From positions 283,776 to 347,775 of the forward strand of contig VZTI01000620.1 in assembly GCA_013397865.1 (NCBI GenBank): a stretch of DNA of 64,000 nt, read 5' to 3'. Each line of letters opens with the position of its first letter. Position 1 is the stretch's first letter. The notes beneath the pieces were generated by a model. The model did not search any database, was not told where the DNA came from, and saw nothing but the letters and a program-made list of their open reading frames with translations. The DNA is from Struthidea cinerea (lineage: Eukaryota; Chordata; Aves; Passeriformes; Corcoracidae). The translations under genes were made by a program, and so were the position numbers. Below are positions 52,607 through 64,000 of this stretch, piece by piece.

Positions 52607-55600
52607 GCTAGAAAACATTGTCTGTCATCAAAGGCCTGGTTGAAGCATAAATTAGCTTTAAAAAGACAATTAAAACAGGCTTTGCCAAAATGAATGTCTG
52701 GCCTAGACCCTTTGACTGTGCTTTTTCATCATGGCCTATTCACAAGTGGTGTATCTTTCTGATGTTATGCCTTTCAAGTACAAGGAAATTCAAAAACTTG
52801 GCAATGACGTAAAAATCTAAACGCATTCCATAAGACAAACACAATGGGAAGAACAATCTTTGGATAAAGGCAATGCTTAGGGCAGCCACCATAAGACAAC
52901 AGCACATGCAAAATTCCCCAGTCTTGGACAAACACTGTAAGACATCAATGCCAGCAGGAACATTAAAAGCTGTTGCTTAAGTGCCAGGTCTGTGCTGTCT
53001 TGCTGCTGGACAGAGTGTAGGGATGCTGGAAGAGAAGAGGGGAATGTGCAGTTACAGTGCAGGCTTTAGCCATTGCAGCAACCACAGCAACTTCACACTC
53101 TCAACTCCCATTTCTGGGGGATGATTCCTGAGGATCAGAGCAGGTCCGGCAGAAGCTGAGCCAAGCATCCTCCCTGTGGCCCACAGGCAGCACAGCAAAG
53201 AGCTCAGCACAGGGGGTTTCAGCCAGTTCAGTTCAAGAAGTTACCATGAACTCCAGAAAAATTTTCTCTACTTTGAGACTGTAGGAGGCTTCACAGAGTT
53301 TAGCAAGACTGTGAAACAAATACCTATTAATGGCTAATATTTATTTATTATTTTAGCACTCTATAATACAGGAATATCTAAAGATAAATCTTACATGAAA
53401 GACAAGCTGCATCCTATTTTCAGTCTTAGCAACCACTTAGCCTTGTCTTACTTTTGGCTCCCCTGAGAAAAGAAACCTTAGGACCTCCTCTCTTCAAAGA
53501 CAGAAATATGTTTTGGAAAGAACTAAAAGCCCACATCAGTTTAGAAAGGGGCAAGCCCCTGTCACTACATCTGTCCTGCAGACATTTTTCTGTTTGGGAT
53601 TTGGTTTGTTTTCTCTTTTTCCGTCTTGTACAAGGCATCATAAAAAGGATTCATCATAAGCAATCACTGTGTTTTTGACTGCAAGAACTAAATGTGCTTT
53701 TTTTTAAATACATCTGAAGAAGAAAAAAAAATTACAAAAAAATTTCAGAATCCTTAGGTTTTTGGAAGAGCATAATGAGTGATTTTGACACAAATTATAA
53801 AAAGTATGTATGAAAGCTCATCTAGAAATCATCATCTTCTGCTGCAATCCTACCTACAATGTAATTTGAAGAAAAAAAAGGAAAAAGGTAAAAAACATCT
53901 ACATCTACATAATGCATATGTGTGTGTACCTGAAGATGATATTGAATGTTGAGGTGCATATAACAAAGTAATAGTTTCTAGTATGTTTAAAAGGAATAAT
54001 TTTCTCTGACTAACAGCACAACACAAAAGTTTGGTGTATATGTGTTTATTCCTAATCATATTCAGCTGTGGACAACCTCATATTTGTTTTGAGCTATACT
54101 GATTCCAGTCTGTATATTAATTTTCTCTACATCGGAAGTCCAATATTTTCTGTTACAATGCTCTGGGGATTCTCAGCTCCAAGATTCACTTCATTGTGTG
54201 ATGCCTCTGGTCAAATGCAAGGGGTTTGCATTCTACTATTGGCATGCACCTTGCAATTCATATATCCTAAATCTTGGAAACATCCATCAGTCATTCTCCC
54301 ATGAAAAGCATACAATAATTAATTTTAATGTAAAACTACCATAAAAAATATTGGTGTAGAAGAAAACTGTGTAGGATAAAGTTAAGACTTTGTTAGTTCC
54401 TCTTTGAAGTAAGTTCAGAAGAGGACTATCATGTATGTTAGACCAGATCTTGTTGCATTCCACCTCTATTTAGCTATTTTCAGCAGGTACTTTCCACAGC
54501 TGCAAAAGTTACAGATGTCTAGTACCAATGAACAGTTGTGATGTCAGATAATGTTTTGTGAAATGACTAAATGCAGTTGGTGGGTTTAAAGGTGAGATTG
54601 AAGCTTGGGATGTGAGTATTTTAAGGGTATATATCCTCTACACTGAAGAAGAAAAAAAATCTTTTATTAAGTGACACAGTACTAGGGAAGAGTCCTGTCA
54701 CATGCTACTTTAAGTCCACTTAGGAAAGCAATCCTAATGGTGCCCTAAACATTGCCAGCAGTCCTGCAGCTTGAGTCCGTACAGCTTACTGGAAACATGG
54801 AGGTTACAATATGACAAAGATATAATGCTACAGTTGCACAAAAATACCAAAAAATGGCAACTGAAAGAGAAGATGCAGTAACTTGTGGCAGCCATATAGG
54901 AATAAGCTGTGCAGATTGCTCCAATTACCAATGGGATTCTCTGTGTGGGAGTGATTATATCCATGTAAATTAGTGTGCAGCAACAGAGGGAGACGATTTG
55001 GGGCTGATTACCTGGCTCCTCTCAGCAGGTTATTGGACTAATATTTTATTGTATTAATTTATTGTATTTAAATGTGTTAAACATGTTTGAAAAACATTTC
55101 AAATTCATAAATAGACCAGTAAGTCTCATATTGTCAGTGGGGAACCAAATGGAGCAAAAAGCTCATCAGTAATAACACCAGCAAAACATGAAGTCACATT
55201 GGATTTTCTACCTAAGAACAACACCCTCAATTCATATCAGTGACAGGGACAGTACTGAGACATCCACTCTCTTTAACTATTTTCTTACTTAACCTTCTAT
55301 GTTCAATTACTTTCAATGACAGCCTTTACTAATTTTGGACAGATGATTCCTAAATTTACAAATATCTCATAAGAAAAAATGTTTCATTTGGACAAGAGAA
55401 GCTTAACTAAATTCATGAATATTCTCAGGCTTTCACTAGAGATTTGAAGATTATCTCCCATGTACCTGGCATCATTCTTTATATTGTTTTTATTAGTAAT
55501 TCCACTTAATATCTATAAATCTATAATTCTTGTCTCTACTATATTATCTGCATATATCACCATAATTTAATCTTTCTTAAAATCCTTCTTCTGTAAACTT

Positions 55601-56576
55601 CCAATGAGGTGCTGTGTGAGTTTTAATGTCAACCGACTTCCATGTTGCTGTACAGATATTAATTAACTATAAAAGAACAGACTTTGTGATATTCACATTG
55701 ACTTAAATTATTTCTAATTTACAGATCAAATTAGCTTCTAATTCTTCTTAGAGCTTGATAAATTCTAGTTTTAATTTATCTAGAAAATACAGTCATAAAG
55801 ACAAAGAGATCTCCAATGGCAAGCCCTCCTCAATTTCCTAAAAACTCAATATTGACTAAACCAACTTTTTTAGTTTAAAACTTTCTTTGATAGCTTTCCT
55901 TGCAAGAAATTTCTTTAATCATTAAAAAAAAAATGCTTGATAATTTAAATACATACCAAATGAAATATTAAAAGTATAAAAACCACAGTTCTATAGGCAA
56001 AGTTATACTTGCAAATATATAAATAAGAAAGTGGAGAAATTAATCTAAAAACAAACAAAAAACCTGCCTTTTTCCATTTGGTGTAACCACAAAAGTATTC
56101 TTCTGGAACACTGGAAATCTCAGAATTAATACAGATACTGCTTAGAATAAAGTAGGTATTCTGGAATTTTCTCTTTTTGATTTTATTGTGCCAAAGGAGT
56201 ATCTATGACTGACTGTTATAAAAAAGATTTTTCCACAGTGGAAATAAGTGGAGCAATATGAATTTCAGAAGTGGCCTGCTTTGACATCAGCACTATCAGT
56301 ATTACTGGAGAGTTATAAAGAAAGCATTAAAAGCCTGCTGCCCCTCTCCAACAACAAGCAACAATCAGTGACATTTTTGTAAAAAGAGGGGGGGACAAAA
56401 AAGGAAAAGAAAAAACTCAGCTTAACATTTCATAAAAACGTTTCAAAAAGCATAAAAGGAGAATTTCATGCACTGTTTGTAGGCTGTGCACACTAAATAT
56501 TCATTTAATTTTAAAACACATTATGATGCAATTTTATAAAAATCGACACCAAATGCATCCATAATAACAAACGTAC

Positions 56577-56714
56577 CAGTTTTTGCTGCATCAAGAGCTC
56601 GTGGAGACCCCGCTGGCAGTTTCCGAAGGGCCCGTTTACCATCTGCCTTCTGTGGTGAGCTGCTGTCTTGAGACTGCTGCTGGTCTTCATCTTGAGCAAC
56701 AAATGAAATTACAC
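56577..56714 (-). CDS. CFAP47: CFAP47-like gene, internal exon A (linker segment)
   Basis: First recognised exon in transcript order, 138 bases. On the minus strand it follows an acceptor with a T-rich tract ending in ttttag and stops at a donor reading gtacgt. It starts with two bases that finish an incoming codon, then gives 45 codons and leaves one base (phase 1). The peptide opens with VISFVAQDED, then is rich in Gln, Ser, Lys, Arg and Pro, including a QQQSQDSSS stretch. It has no hydrophobic core, so I read it as a flexible linker between Ig-like units (inference). Its leftover G joins the AA at the start of the exon at 36041 to make a Glu codon with no stop, which supports both calls. 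The exon that should precede it was not found with confidence. Gene identity rests on the downstream exons; this one alone would not reveal the family. Confidence 0.72.
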
Positions 56715-59700
56715 CTAAAACAAACAGATACCAGGTGTTGTATTACCAGGCATTTGCCTTACAAAACATGACTGCCAGACACGTACAAGTATTTCCTCAG
56801 TTCAAAACTAATACAAAATGAAGTAAAACTCCCACTCCAGGTGTCAGCCATCCAATTACAATTTATGATATTAAAAAATATCTCTTGAGTGAGTACAAGG
56901 AAATTAACCATTTTTTGTCCCCAAAGTGCTCTTCTACTTGCCTGAAGAAATCCATAATGCGCGCCTGCAAAAGATCAGCAGTAGGAAATACAAGGAAACC
57001 AACTTCATAAAAGTTACAAAATCTGATGGTCACTAATTGTATCTTTTTCCCAGCTCACTTTTCTTTGCATAAGCTTCATTGTTTCTGTTATTTTTTCTTT
57101 AAATCACAGTGGCTCATTCTAGTGCTATAAGAGAGTAACTGTAAGAGTTAAAATATTCCTGTGACACATGTTTGCATCACATATTTAATTGTAACCAAGT
57201 ACTTCAGGAAGATAAAATACAGACTGTAAACTCTGAATTTTTAAGTTGCCAGATCCCTATTTAATAATACAAAATCTAGTATGTACAGGGTTCCTTTAAA
57301 TAATATTAATGTTATTCTGGAAGTTTTTATGTACTGGCTATAAATTAGCAGGTTTCATTTCTTCCATTTTGTGCCTCTGTGTAAGAATTTTAAATCTACA
57401 CAAAGTTTTGGAAATACCACATAACATTCTAATTGCATCTAAATTACTGTCCCTCAGTGTTTCAATACATTCTGGAGAGTTTCAAAGCCAAAATAAATAT
57501 ATTTTGCAGGTCTAATTCTTGCCTCACACATACAATAAAAAACTAATTTGAGGAGGTGGCTTACTTTATTCCATCATATAGTAAGAAATGTTCTCATTTG
57601 AGATTATTAGAATTTATGTGAAACATCTCCAAAAGGGAATTTATTTATGGTGTCTTACCAAGGACTTGGGAAAACTATTAATAATGGAACTTCTAAAATT
57701 TGAAATGGGGAATTAATAATATGAGAGTCCCAGAAACAATCTGATTTGAAAATACCTACATCTAATGGTATCCTCTGTTTCTGCAGCTTTGACTGGACCA
57801 GAGGTGTGACATGACAAATACTGACAAACTATTCCTACTAAGAAGGATTACATTAAATGATTACAAGGAAGAATCTCTTTTTCTTTGAGTGACAGCAACC
57901 AGGAAGCACAGGTATAAAACACTGAAGTTGAAAACAAAATCAAAACAATGGAAATAGGCTTAAATCCAGAGGAACAATATAATATGTAACTTCGAATTAA
58001 AAAAAAAAAATAGAATCGCAAATTTTCTTTCATTAAGAGAACTTTACTTAAATACATATAAACTAAACTAACCTAATTCAAAACAAAAGAAAATAATTTT
58101 AAATGAAAAAGTTTTACAGATTACTAAACTTATCGCAGCAAATAAGCCAGAAATTGGGTTCAAATAGGCAGAGGAGTGACTGCAATTTCAGGAAACTAGT
58201 GATATTTTTTTTTTTTTTAATCTTGAAACATAAGGTAGATGTGCAAGAAGGATAAAAGAACAAAACCATCATGGAAAGGAGAAAGAAGTCTGAAGAAAAT
58301 GCTCAAGGTATATAAATCTAGCTGTAAGAGGACACATTGAATGGCACTATTAGCCAATGAATCATGGGATAAATGACTAACTAATGACTAATGAACATAG
58401 GATACTGACTAATTAATCTGATTTTATGTCTCAATATATAATCCTAGTATTATTTTCGTCTATTGAAGCACAATATTAGAGGGAAGCAAAGTGTAAGAGA
58501 GAATTCATTAAATACCATCCTTAACATCAATATGCTTGAAAGATGTCAACAATTATAAGAAAATGAGTAAAGAAATGCAAAATTATAGCTTTGAAGTTGA
58601 TCAAAAAGTCTTGGCTAAATGCTGAAAAACCAATATATGTATAATTTCTACACACTTCTTACAGAATATTTTGTTGCACTTAATTTTAAAATGTTAGTAA
58701 TTTTTCCTTATAGTTCATCCTTCCAGCAACCATGAAGGATTTTCTTCACCAATTGTCTGTATTTCAGAATCATGAATTATCCATATGTGAGCATGGGAGG
58801 AAGAGGGACAGAACAGGAGTGATCAGAGTTTTAAGTAATGAGATGGTAAAACAAACAGTGACTTTTCTTCTCTGCACAAAACATGGTCTCAAAAGCATCA
58901 AAATAATTCACTGAAGCATTTGAATAATTAATTTTTATTTGCAGCAAATACTGGAATGCTTGAAAAGTTCCAAAAGAATAAATTGCTAATGCTCAAGAAT
59001 ATTTCAAGAGCTATGAGAGGAACTGCAGTAACTAAAAACTACTTGAATCGCTAAACCACTGTGCTGATAATCCAGAAATCACATAATCAAAAAATCAGAG
59101 AAGAATTTCACAATAATTGCTGACACTCCATTTTCCTCCTTTACGAAAAACAGATCTCAAACAAACAGAATTAATAACAATGAAGTTATAATCTTGATCG
59201 ATAAAGGTGACTGAATTGATGTGGTGAATACAGATCTCTGCAAGGCTCTCAATTAAATCTCTCAAAGTATTTTGAGAAAAAATAATGAATTTTACTACAG
59301 ATGGCATACATTTTATAACTCAGTTTATCTGCTTAATCTTAAAATATTCATAAATCGTCTTTCGTAATTTTCATGGGCATCAAAGTATCTACTACTGGCT
59401 CAAAGCTATTTGAATTTTTTATTAGGGGAAAATAAAATAAAATTGGTGCTGTCAAGAACTGCAAATAACAAAAGAAAAAAGTGTATTAATTTCATGTCAA
59501 ATCTAAAATGCAGAATCCTTATCAGTGAGGACAGTACATAGAATGATCTGCATGACTTCAGTCTATAAATTAAGGCAGAACATTTGCCTAGGAAGCATTC
59601 CTAATTAGAATACTCTCCTGGTTTGGGAGTAAATGGTGCAACCCACTGACCCCTATTGGAGACTAAGCAGATGATACATAAATATATTAATTTATTCAAA

Positions 59701-62700
59701 TTATAGGCTACAAAAATATTCCTGCCAAGAGATGTTTTGCAGGATGGGAAAAATTGTTTTATACAATGAAGAGTAATAAAAAGTACTTTGTGCTCTATGA
59801 AGTCATAAATAATACATTGGAAATGTGCAGAAACACTGCATCCAAAATGACAGATTTCAAATAACAAATACAAAAAGCAATTTTACATTTTTCATGCAGT
59901 TTTGCTGAGCTTGGCTCCCATGCTTTGAAAGAGCTTTGACACAGAAAGTTCAGGTCTTCTGGCTGTGAATGCACAGTCATCCTACAGAACTTTTCCTTAT
60001 TGATGCATCTCACTTTTTGATGCTACAAAACAACTGATAAATGATAATTCGTTCATGCACAACGGTCCTCAGTGTTTGGAGGCTTTTTTTGTATTCAGTT
60101 GCTCAGTTGTGACTTCTATGTCACACATTACACAACAGTGTAACTTTCCAAATGTCATGGCTGACAATTTTTAAAGCATACATTCAAGACCAAACAAGAC
60201 TTCATCCACTCCCAGAGATACAATTCCCACGGATTCAACTGGCCACAGAGTTATGCCATCATCAACTACTTTATGAAACAAGACTGCTTAGCTGTTCTTT
60301 TGCATATATATAAGATACTAAACTTGCAGATATAATTCTAAACTTGTAAAAGCAATAATACAAGTATTTCTAGAGTCAATAACTAAAGTTTACATAAACT
60401 GAGGAGGTTATCTTTTTGCTGACATATCATTCCTTTAAAAGCTTGCTTGGTCAAAACATCACTGCATATTTTCTAGCTTTACTATCCAGAGTTTAAAAAT
60501 TTTATACAACTACAGTCCACATATTAATACTAAAGCCTTCCTTTATATTGCTTCACAGAAGATGCATCTCTTTAAAAGGAGGCAGGCTGTTTTATTTCTC
60601 AATAAAATTGTAATTGCAATACGCCATCTTAGACTGACTCATTGGCTATATACTACAACACCCCATGTATCCATGAATACAATTAAGAAAGCAAGAAATG
60701 CTCAATGCTTTCCTTTCTGTGTAACTTAAATGGAGTATTTGAAAGATGCATAGTGTGTGTGATTACTTTCTGCTGCAGAGAGATGCTAGAAGTCCACAAT
60801 ATCCCAATTTTTTAACTGGAAAAAAGAACAGAAGGCTATATGGCCACAGAATTCTTCACACAAATCTGAAAAGATATAGAAACATTTGGCTTGTGGTTAA
60901 AATATACCAACATGAACTTAATAAGGTCTTGGGAATAGGAGGAGGGGTTTTTAGCTTTTCCTATTTTTTTTTTTCTGGCCAATGAAATCTATGTATATTT
61001 GCTGTTCCAGAAAATTTCCACAGAAGAGATAAGATAAATTAACAAGATGATTGTAATTTATGTAACTATTTAGCCAATTTTTCTTCTTGCAGTTTTTCTA
61101 CTGACAAAAAAAGGATATTTACTGTACGTTTGAGCAAAACTTTATAATATCCAATTTTCCTAGGAAAACCTCTATGATGAGACACGTAAATTCTAAGTAG
61201 TTTCTGTAAATCCTACTACTTGTTGGTATACTAGGATTAAATGAATTGCTTCCTATATCAATTAAAAAAATGAGAATAAGCTTTAAGACTCATACATAGG
61301 AGAAATGAGCAAGTGGCAAATCCTGCTGTCAACTATCATATATAGCTCTGTAGCATTTAATAAAGAGGTGAATTGTTCTATTTATAATTCTCACTGCCTG
61401 TTCTTAATGTGACAGTGAAGCTACAACTGCACTGGGACGGATGGAAATCGTGTGCCAGGGATCATCTTGCTGGGCTGTGCTTTGTCCCAGCAGAGCAGCG
61501 CCTCCAGTGCACTCTGGTGATCCAGCAGAGAAATTCACAATAATCAAGCAACCAGAAGAGCTTTCAGGCTTTGCTACCAATGCTTTAGACTCAATTTGTC
61601 AGGGTGATGCAGGTGAAGAGAAGTGCTCAAAGCAAACAGGCAGGTACTGGAAATACAGCAAAGGCTGCAGGAAACTACAAAGATGATCTTTCTCCCTCAT
61701 GGGTGTTTATGATTCCATTGAAATTAGAGTGATCAGAAGATCGATTTTCAGAATTCCAGCAAACAAAGAAATGGACAATATTTTTTTTTTTTTAATGCCA
61801 GTGTTGAATGGAAAATATTGTTAAACAAAAAGTTGTTGAATCAACTCATTTACAGGCCAGAATGTATTGGCATGATCTCCAGCACCGCACTACAATTGTC
61901 CTACAGCTGCATCTGACAGGCCTGGAACATGCTGCCTTTTTTCCTCAATTTAAGTTTCAAAGCAGCATAGAAAAGCACTGCCTACTAAACACAGATTTAG
62001 TTAAAAAATTAATGAAAGGTGAGACATAAAGTTAGAAAGCTGATCCTTTCCAAAAGCTAGGGGGTTTTGTGAATAAAAGGGCAATGGCTATATAAGGTGT
62101 GTGTGGGTTTTTTTGTACAAGATATGTTCAAGTACTATGAGTTTTGCTCTATTCTGGAAAAATTCTGGTCTATTCTGTGGAAAGCAGAAATAAAAATTTG
62201 ATAAAATATAAAAGCAATCTGTAGAAGACACTTTATCAAACCTAAAGAAAATTGCTCAATTACTCAGAAAACAGCCTGCTGAAGAATTTTATGTAGTGAC
62301 AGAATCTTGTTTGAGGTGCTTATTTGCTATTATTTCTGTGTTAAAGCTGTCATGCACCTACAAACTAGCTGAAGCATGTAATATTAGCCCTCTATTGGAA
62401 TGCCTCCAAAGGGGCTTTAGAAAATAACTGGGCCCATTTTTAGCTTAGCAACCATAAAACAGCAAGACAGAAAGCAAATGCAGCATAATTTTGCAGCCAT
62501 ATAATTCTGGAAATAAAAGGACTTTGAAAGTAAATGAAAAATGCAAACCATTTGCTCCGTACAACAACTTACATGGTAAAAGTTCTTTTATTAGAAATTA
62601 TTTTAATATGACAAAAAACAATATTAGAACACCAAGTCTACAAAGTTTTACACTTACAAGTTAGGAAGTTGTAGACTTAGATTTATTCATCGGCACTGTA

Positions 62701-64000
62701 ACAGTCTTCAGCTAGGTATCAAAATAGTTGTTCTCTTTTCCTAGGAGGATGAAATTTACTCCCTCCCCAGACAGCTTTGGAGTATTGCTTTTTATTTTCA
62801 GTCACTCAAATTGTTCCCCCCATGTATTGTGTGCTTCCTTCTAAACACATTCATCAGACTGAATAAATAGTTTTGGTTTGGTTTTTTGTTTGTTTGGTTT
62901 TTTTTTTTGGGTGGGGGGGGGCGGGGAGAGAAGGAGTGTTTAAATTATATTTTTCTTGTAGTATCTTGAACCTAGACAAGATTAAGATTCCTGAGTCCTG
63001 CCGAATTCCCACTTAAATCACCTACATGTTATCTCAAGATTCAGGCTGGCTGTTGAAATATCCTGAAAGCCAAAAATACATACAAACATNAATCCTACGC
63101 TGGAGAACAAATATGACTTCCCAGCCTTGCACAGTCTGAAGCAGACAGACTTCCATTCTCCTTGAAGCCACAAAGAAAGCACTTCCTAACACTTTAGCTT
63201 AGAGAGGACACTTGGTAGTGAGGTTTACATCAAACCTACCGTCTGACAGCAAAATCAGCTGCTGCTTTTCAAACCTGTGACAGTGGCCTCTCTTCCCTCC
63301 ACCCCTCTCCCTGCTACAGCAGCTGAATGATTAGAGAGTGTGCACGGATTTCTGTGAGAGAGCCAAAGCTGTCTCTGTTCCAGAGGAAGGATGAACATGA
63401 TTTCCTGAGGCAGTGATTAAAGCAAGCCCTGAGCCAGGACGTGGATTGTCGATAACTGGGCCCTGTTCTTTTCAAAGGATAACTTTAGCCTTCTATCAAG
63501 TTATTTTAAAGTGTAAAATAAATGAACTTTTCTGAGAAAAAGGGCAGAGGTGGCTTCCCAGCATTTGAACCAGTAACTTTTTGTTGGGTTAGAGAGACTG
63601 ACTGTTCTCTTTTTTTGCTCAGTGAACCAAGAATACTTCAAAACATAATGGAAACCATTGTAATAGAAGTTAAGGGGAGAACATTGGGGATGTAGATCTG
63701 AACATGCCATCTATGTCCCTTTGAAGGCATGGCTTTTATCACCTGGTGTTAATTTGCTGTATGATACATCCCTTGGAGCCTCTTCTACTGAAACTTTCAT
63801 TATATATGAAAGAACCAGGGATTTTCTAAGGCAGAAGAAGAGAATATTCCTAAATCTTTAATGCTTAAAAAAAAGGCATGTTAGAATACAGTATATCCTC
63901 AATATTTCCTGGTGCACATTTTTGATGGTTACAAATTTCATTGAAAGCTGATTCCTATTCATATAAAGTGATGGGGGGTTTTTTCAGGGCTACAGACCAG
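56715..64000 (-). other. Intron upstream of exon A (continues beyond the window)
   Basis: AT-rich, with T runs (58205-58218, 61781-61793), a G-rich run near 62909-62926 and a single N at 63090. The incoming exon must end with one leftover base. I found no convincing one; a weak, phase-compatible candidate ends at 63240. A GC-richer open stretch at 61441-61686 on the plus strand has no family signal. Confidence 0.6.
62868..62930 (+). repeat. T/G-rich tract with long G run
   Basis: Stretches of ttggtttgg and T runs lead into gggtggggggggg, then c and gggg at about 62909-62926. It is one of the few G-rich places in the upstream intron, with potential to form a G-quadruplex on the plus strand. 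Confidence 0.8.

Larger units (their letters stand above)
36042..56576 (-). other. Intron between exons A and B (20.5 kb)
   Basis: Long phase-1 intron, poorer in CR1 than the previous one: only a short 3' end at 38219-38312. It also holds a 376-bp LTR at 48870-49245, a strong hairpin at 45623-45651, and weak plus-strand exon-like pieces at 50669-50761 and 52412-52606. The stretches 38320-45600, 45660-48860, 49260-50640 and 52610-56576 are otherwise AT-rich without recognisable content. A somewhat GC-richer patch lies at 52980-53240. Confidence 0.75.

Noticed and set aside
53426..53678. Overlapping open frames on both strands
   Set aside because: They mirror each other, are basic and low in complexity, and have no splice context or family resemblance.
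59795..60013. Minus-strand open frame of 72 codons with a phase-1 donor-like gtaaaa, considered as an exon before exon A
   Set aside because: The acceptor has no pyrimidine tract, the donor is poor, and the peptide lacks the family pattern.
61441..61686. 81-codon plus-strand open frame in a GC-richer patch
   Set aside because: No motif or splice support; the minus strand has stops in every frame over the same stretch.
1..64000. CRISPR arrays, operons, prophage, tRNA and rRNA genes
   Set aside because: None is visible; the spliced exons, CR1 elements and LTRs point to a bird-like nuclear chromosome.

Overview
The window looks like the inside of one large, intron-rich gene on a vertebrate, almost certainly avian, chromosome. 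The evidence is AT-rich single-copy DNA, numerous 5'-truncated CR1 LINEs in both orientations, short LTR elements, and small coding exons (98 to 176 bases) bounded by GT/AG splice sites. There is no bacterial gene layout, CpG-island promoter or complete gene. Two single N bases (31463 and 63090) mark assembly ambiguities. The species cannot be named from this sequence.

The main content is seven exons on the minus strand, read from high to low coordinates: 56577-56714, 35944-36041, 15570-15745, 12545-12652, 8890-9001, 1727-1831 and 1-135 (cut by the window edge). Each has a convincing acceptor; the six complete exons also have convincing donors. The reading phase carries through every junction without a stop, giving 290 residues. 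The peptide is built of repeated Ig-like units of roughly 95-100 residues (ASPM/SPD-2/Hydin/MSP type). Each unit carries a Cys followed 13-14 residues later by Asn-Pro-Thr. The best match I can recall is CFAP47 (former CXorf22/CXorf30/CXorf59), a cilium and flagellum axoneme protein. Both gene ends lie outside the window.

Region by region: 1-16 kb holds five of the exons, a GC-rich patch at 1.96-2.24 kb, a second GC-rich patch with a (GATT)10 repeat at 2.69-3.17 kb, CR1 copies at 6.3 and 11.0 kb, and an LTR-like segment at 14.3-14.8 kb. From 15.7 to 35.9 kb is one 20.2-kb intron with CR1 copies at 20.7, 28.3 and 31.1/32.1 kb, an LTR-like piece at 23.1-23.5 kb, and an 876-bp LTR inserted into the last CR1 with a perfect 6-bp target duplication. 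From 36.0 to 56.6 kb is a 20.5-kb intron, mostly featureless AT-rich DNA, with a short CR1 3' end at 38.2 kb, a 376-bp LTR at 48.9 kb with a perfect 6-bp duplication, a 12-bp hairpin at 45.6 kb, and a weak possible plus-strand exon pair at 50.7 and 52.4 kb. From 56.7 kb to the end is upstream intron, with only one weak candidate exon at 63.2 kb.

I did not find a clearly new biological system. The most useful results are the reconstructed split gene, its repeat-unit logic, and the dated nesting of mobile elements.
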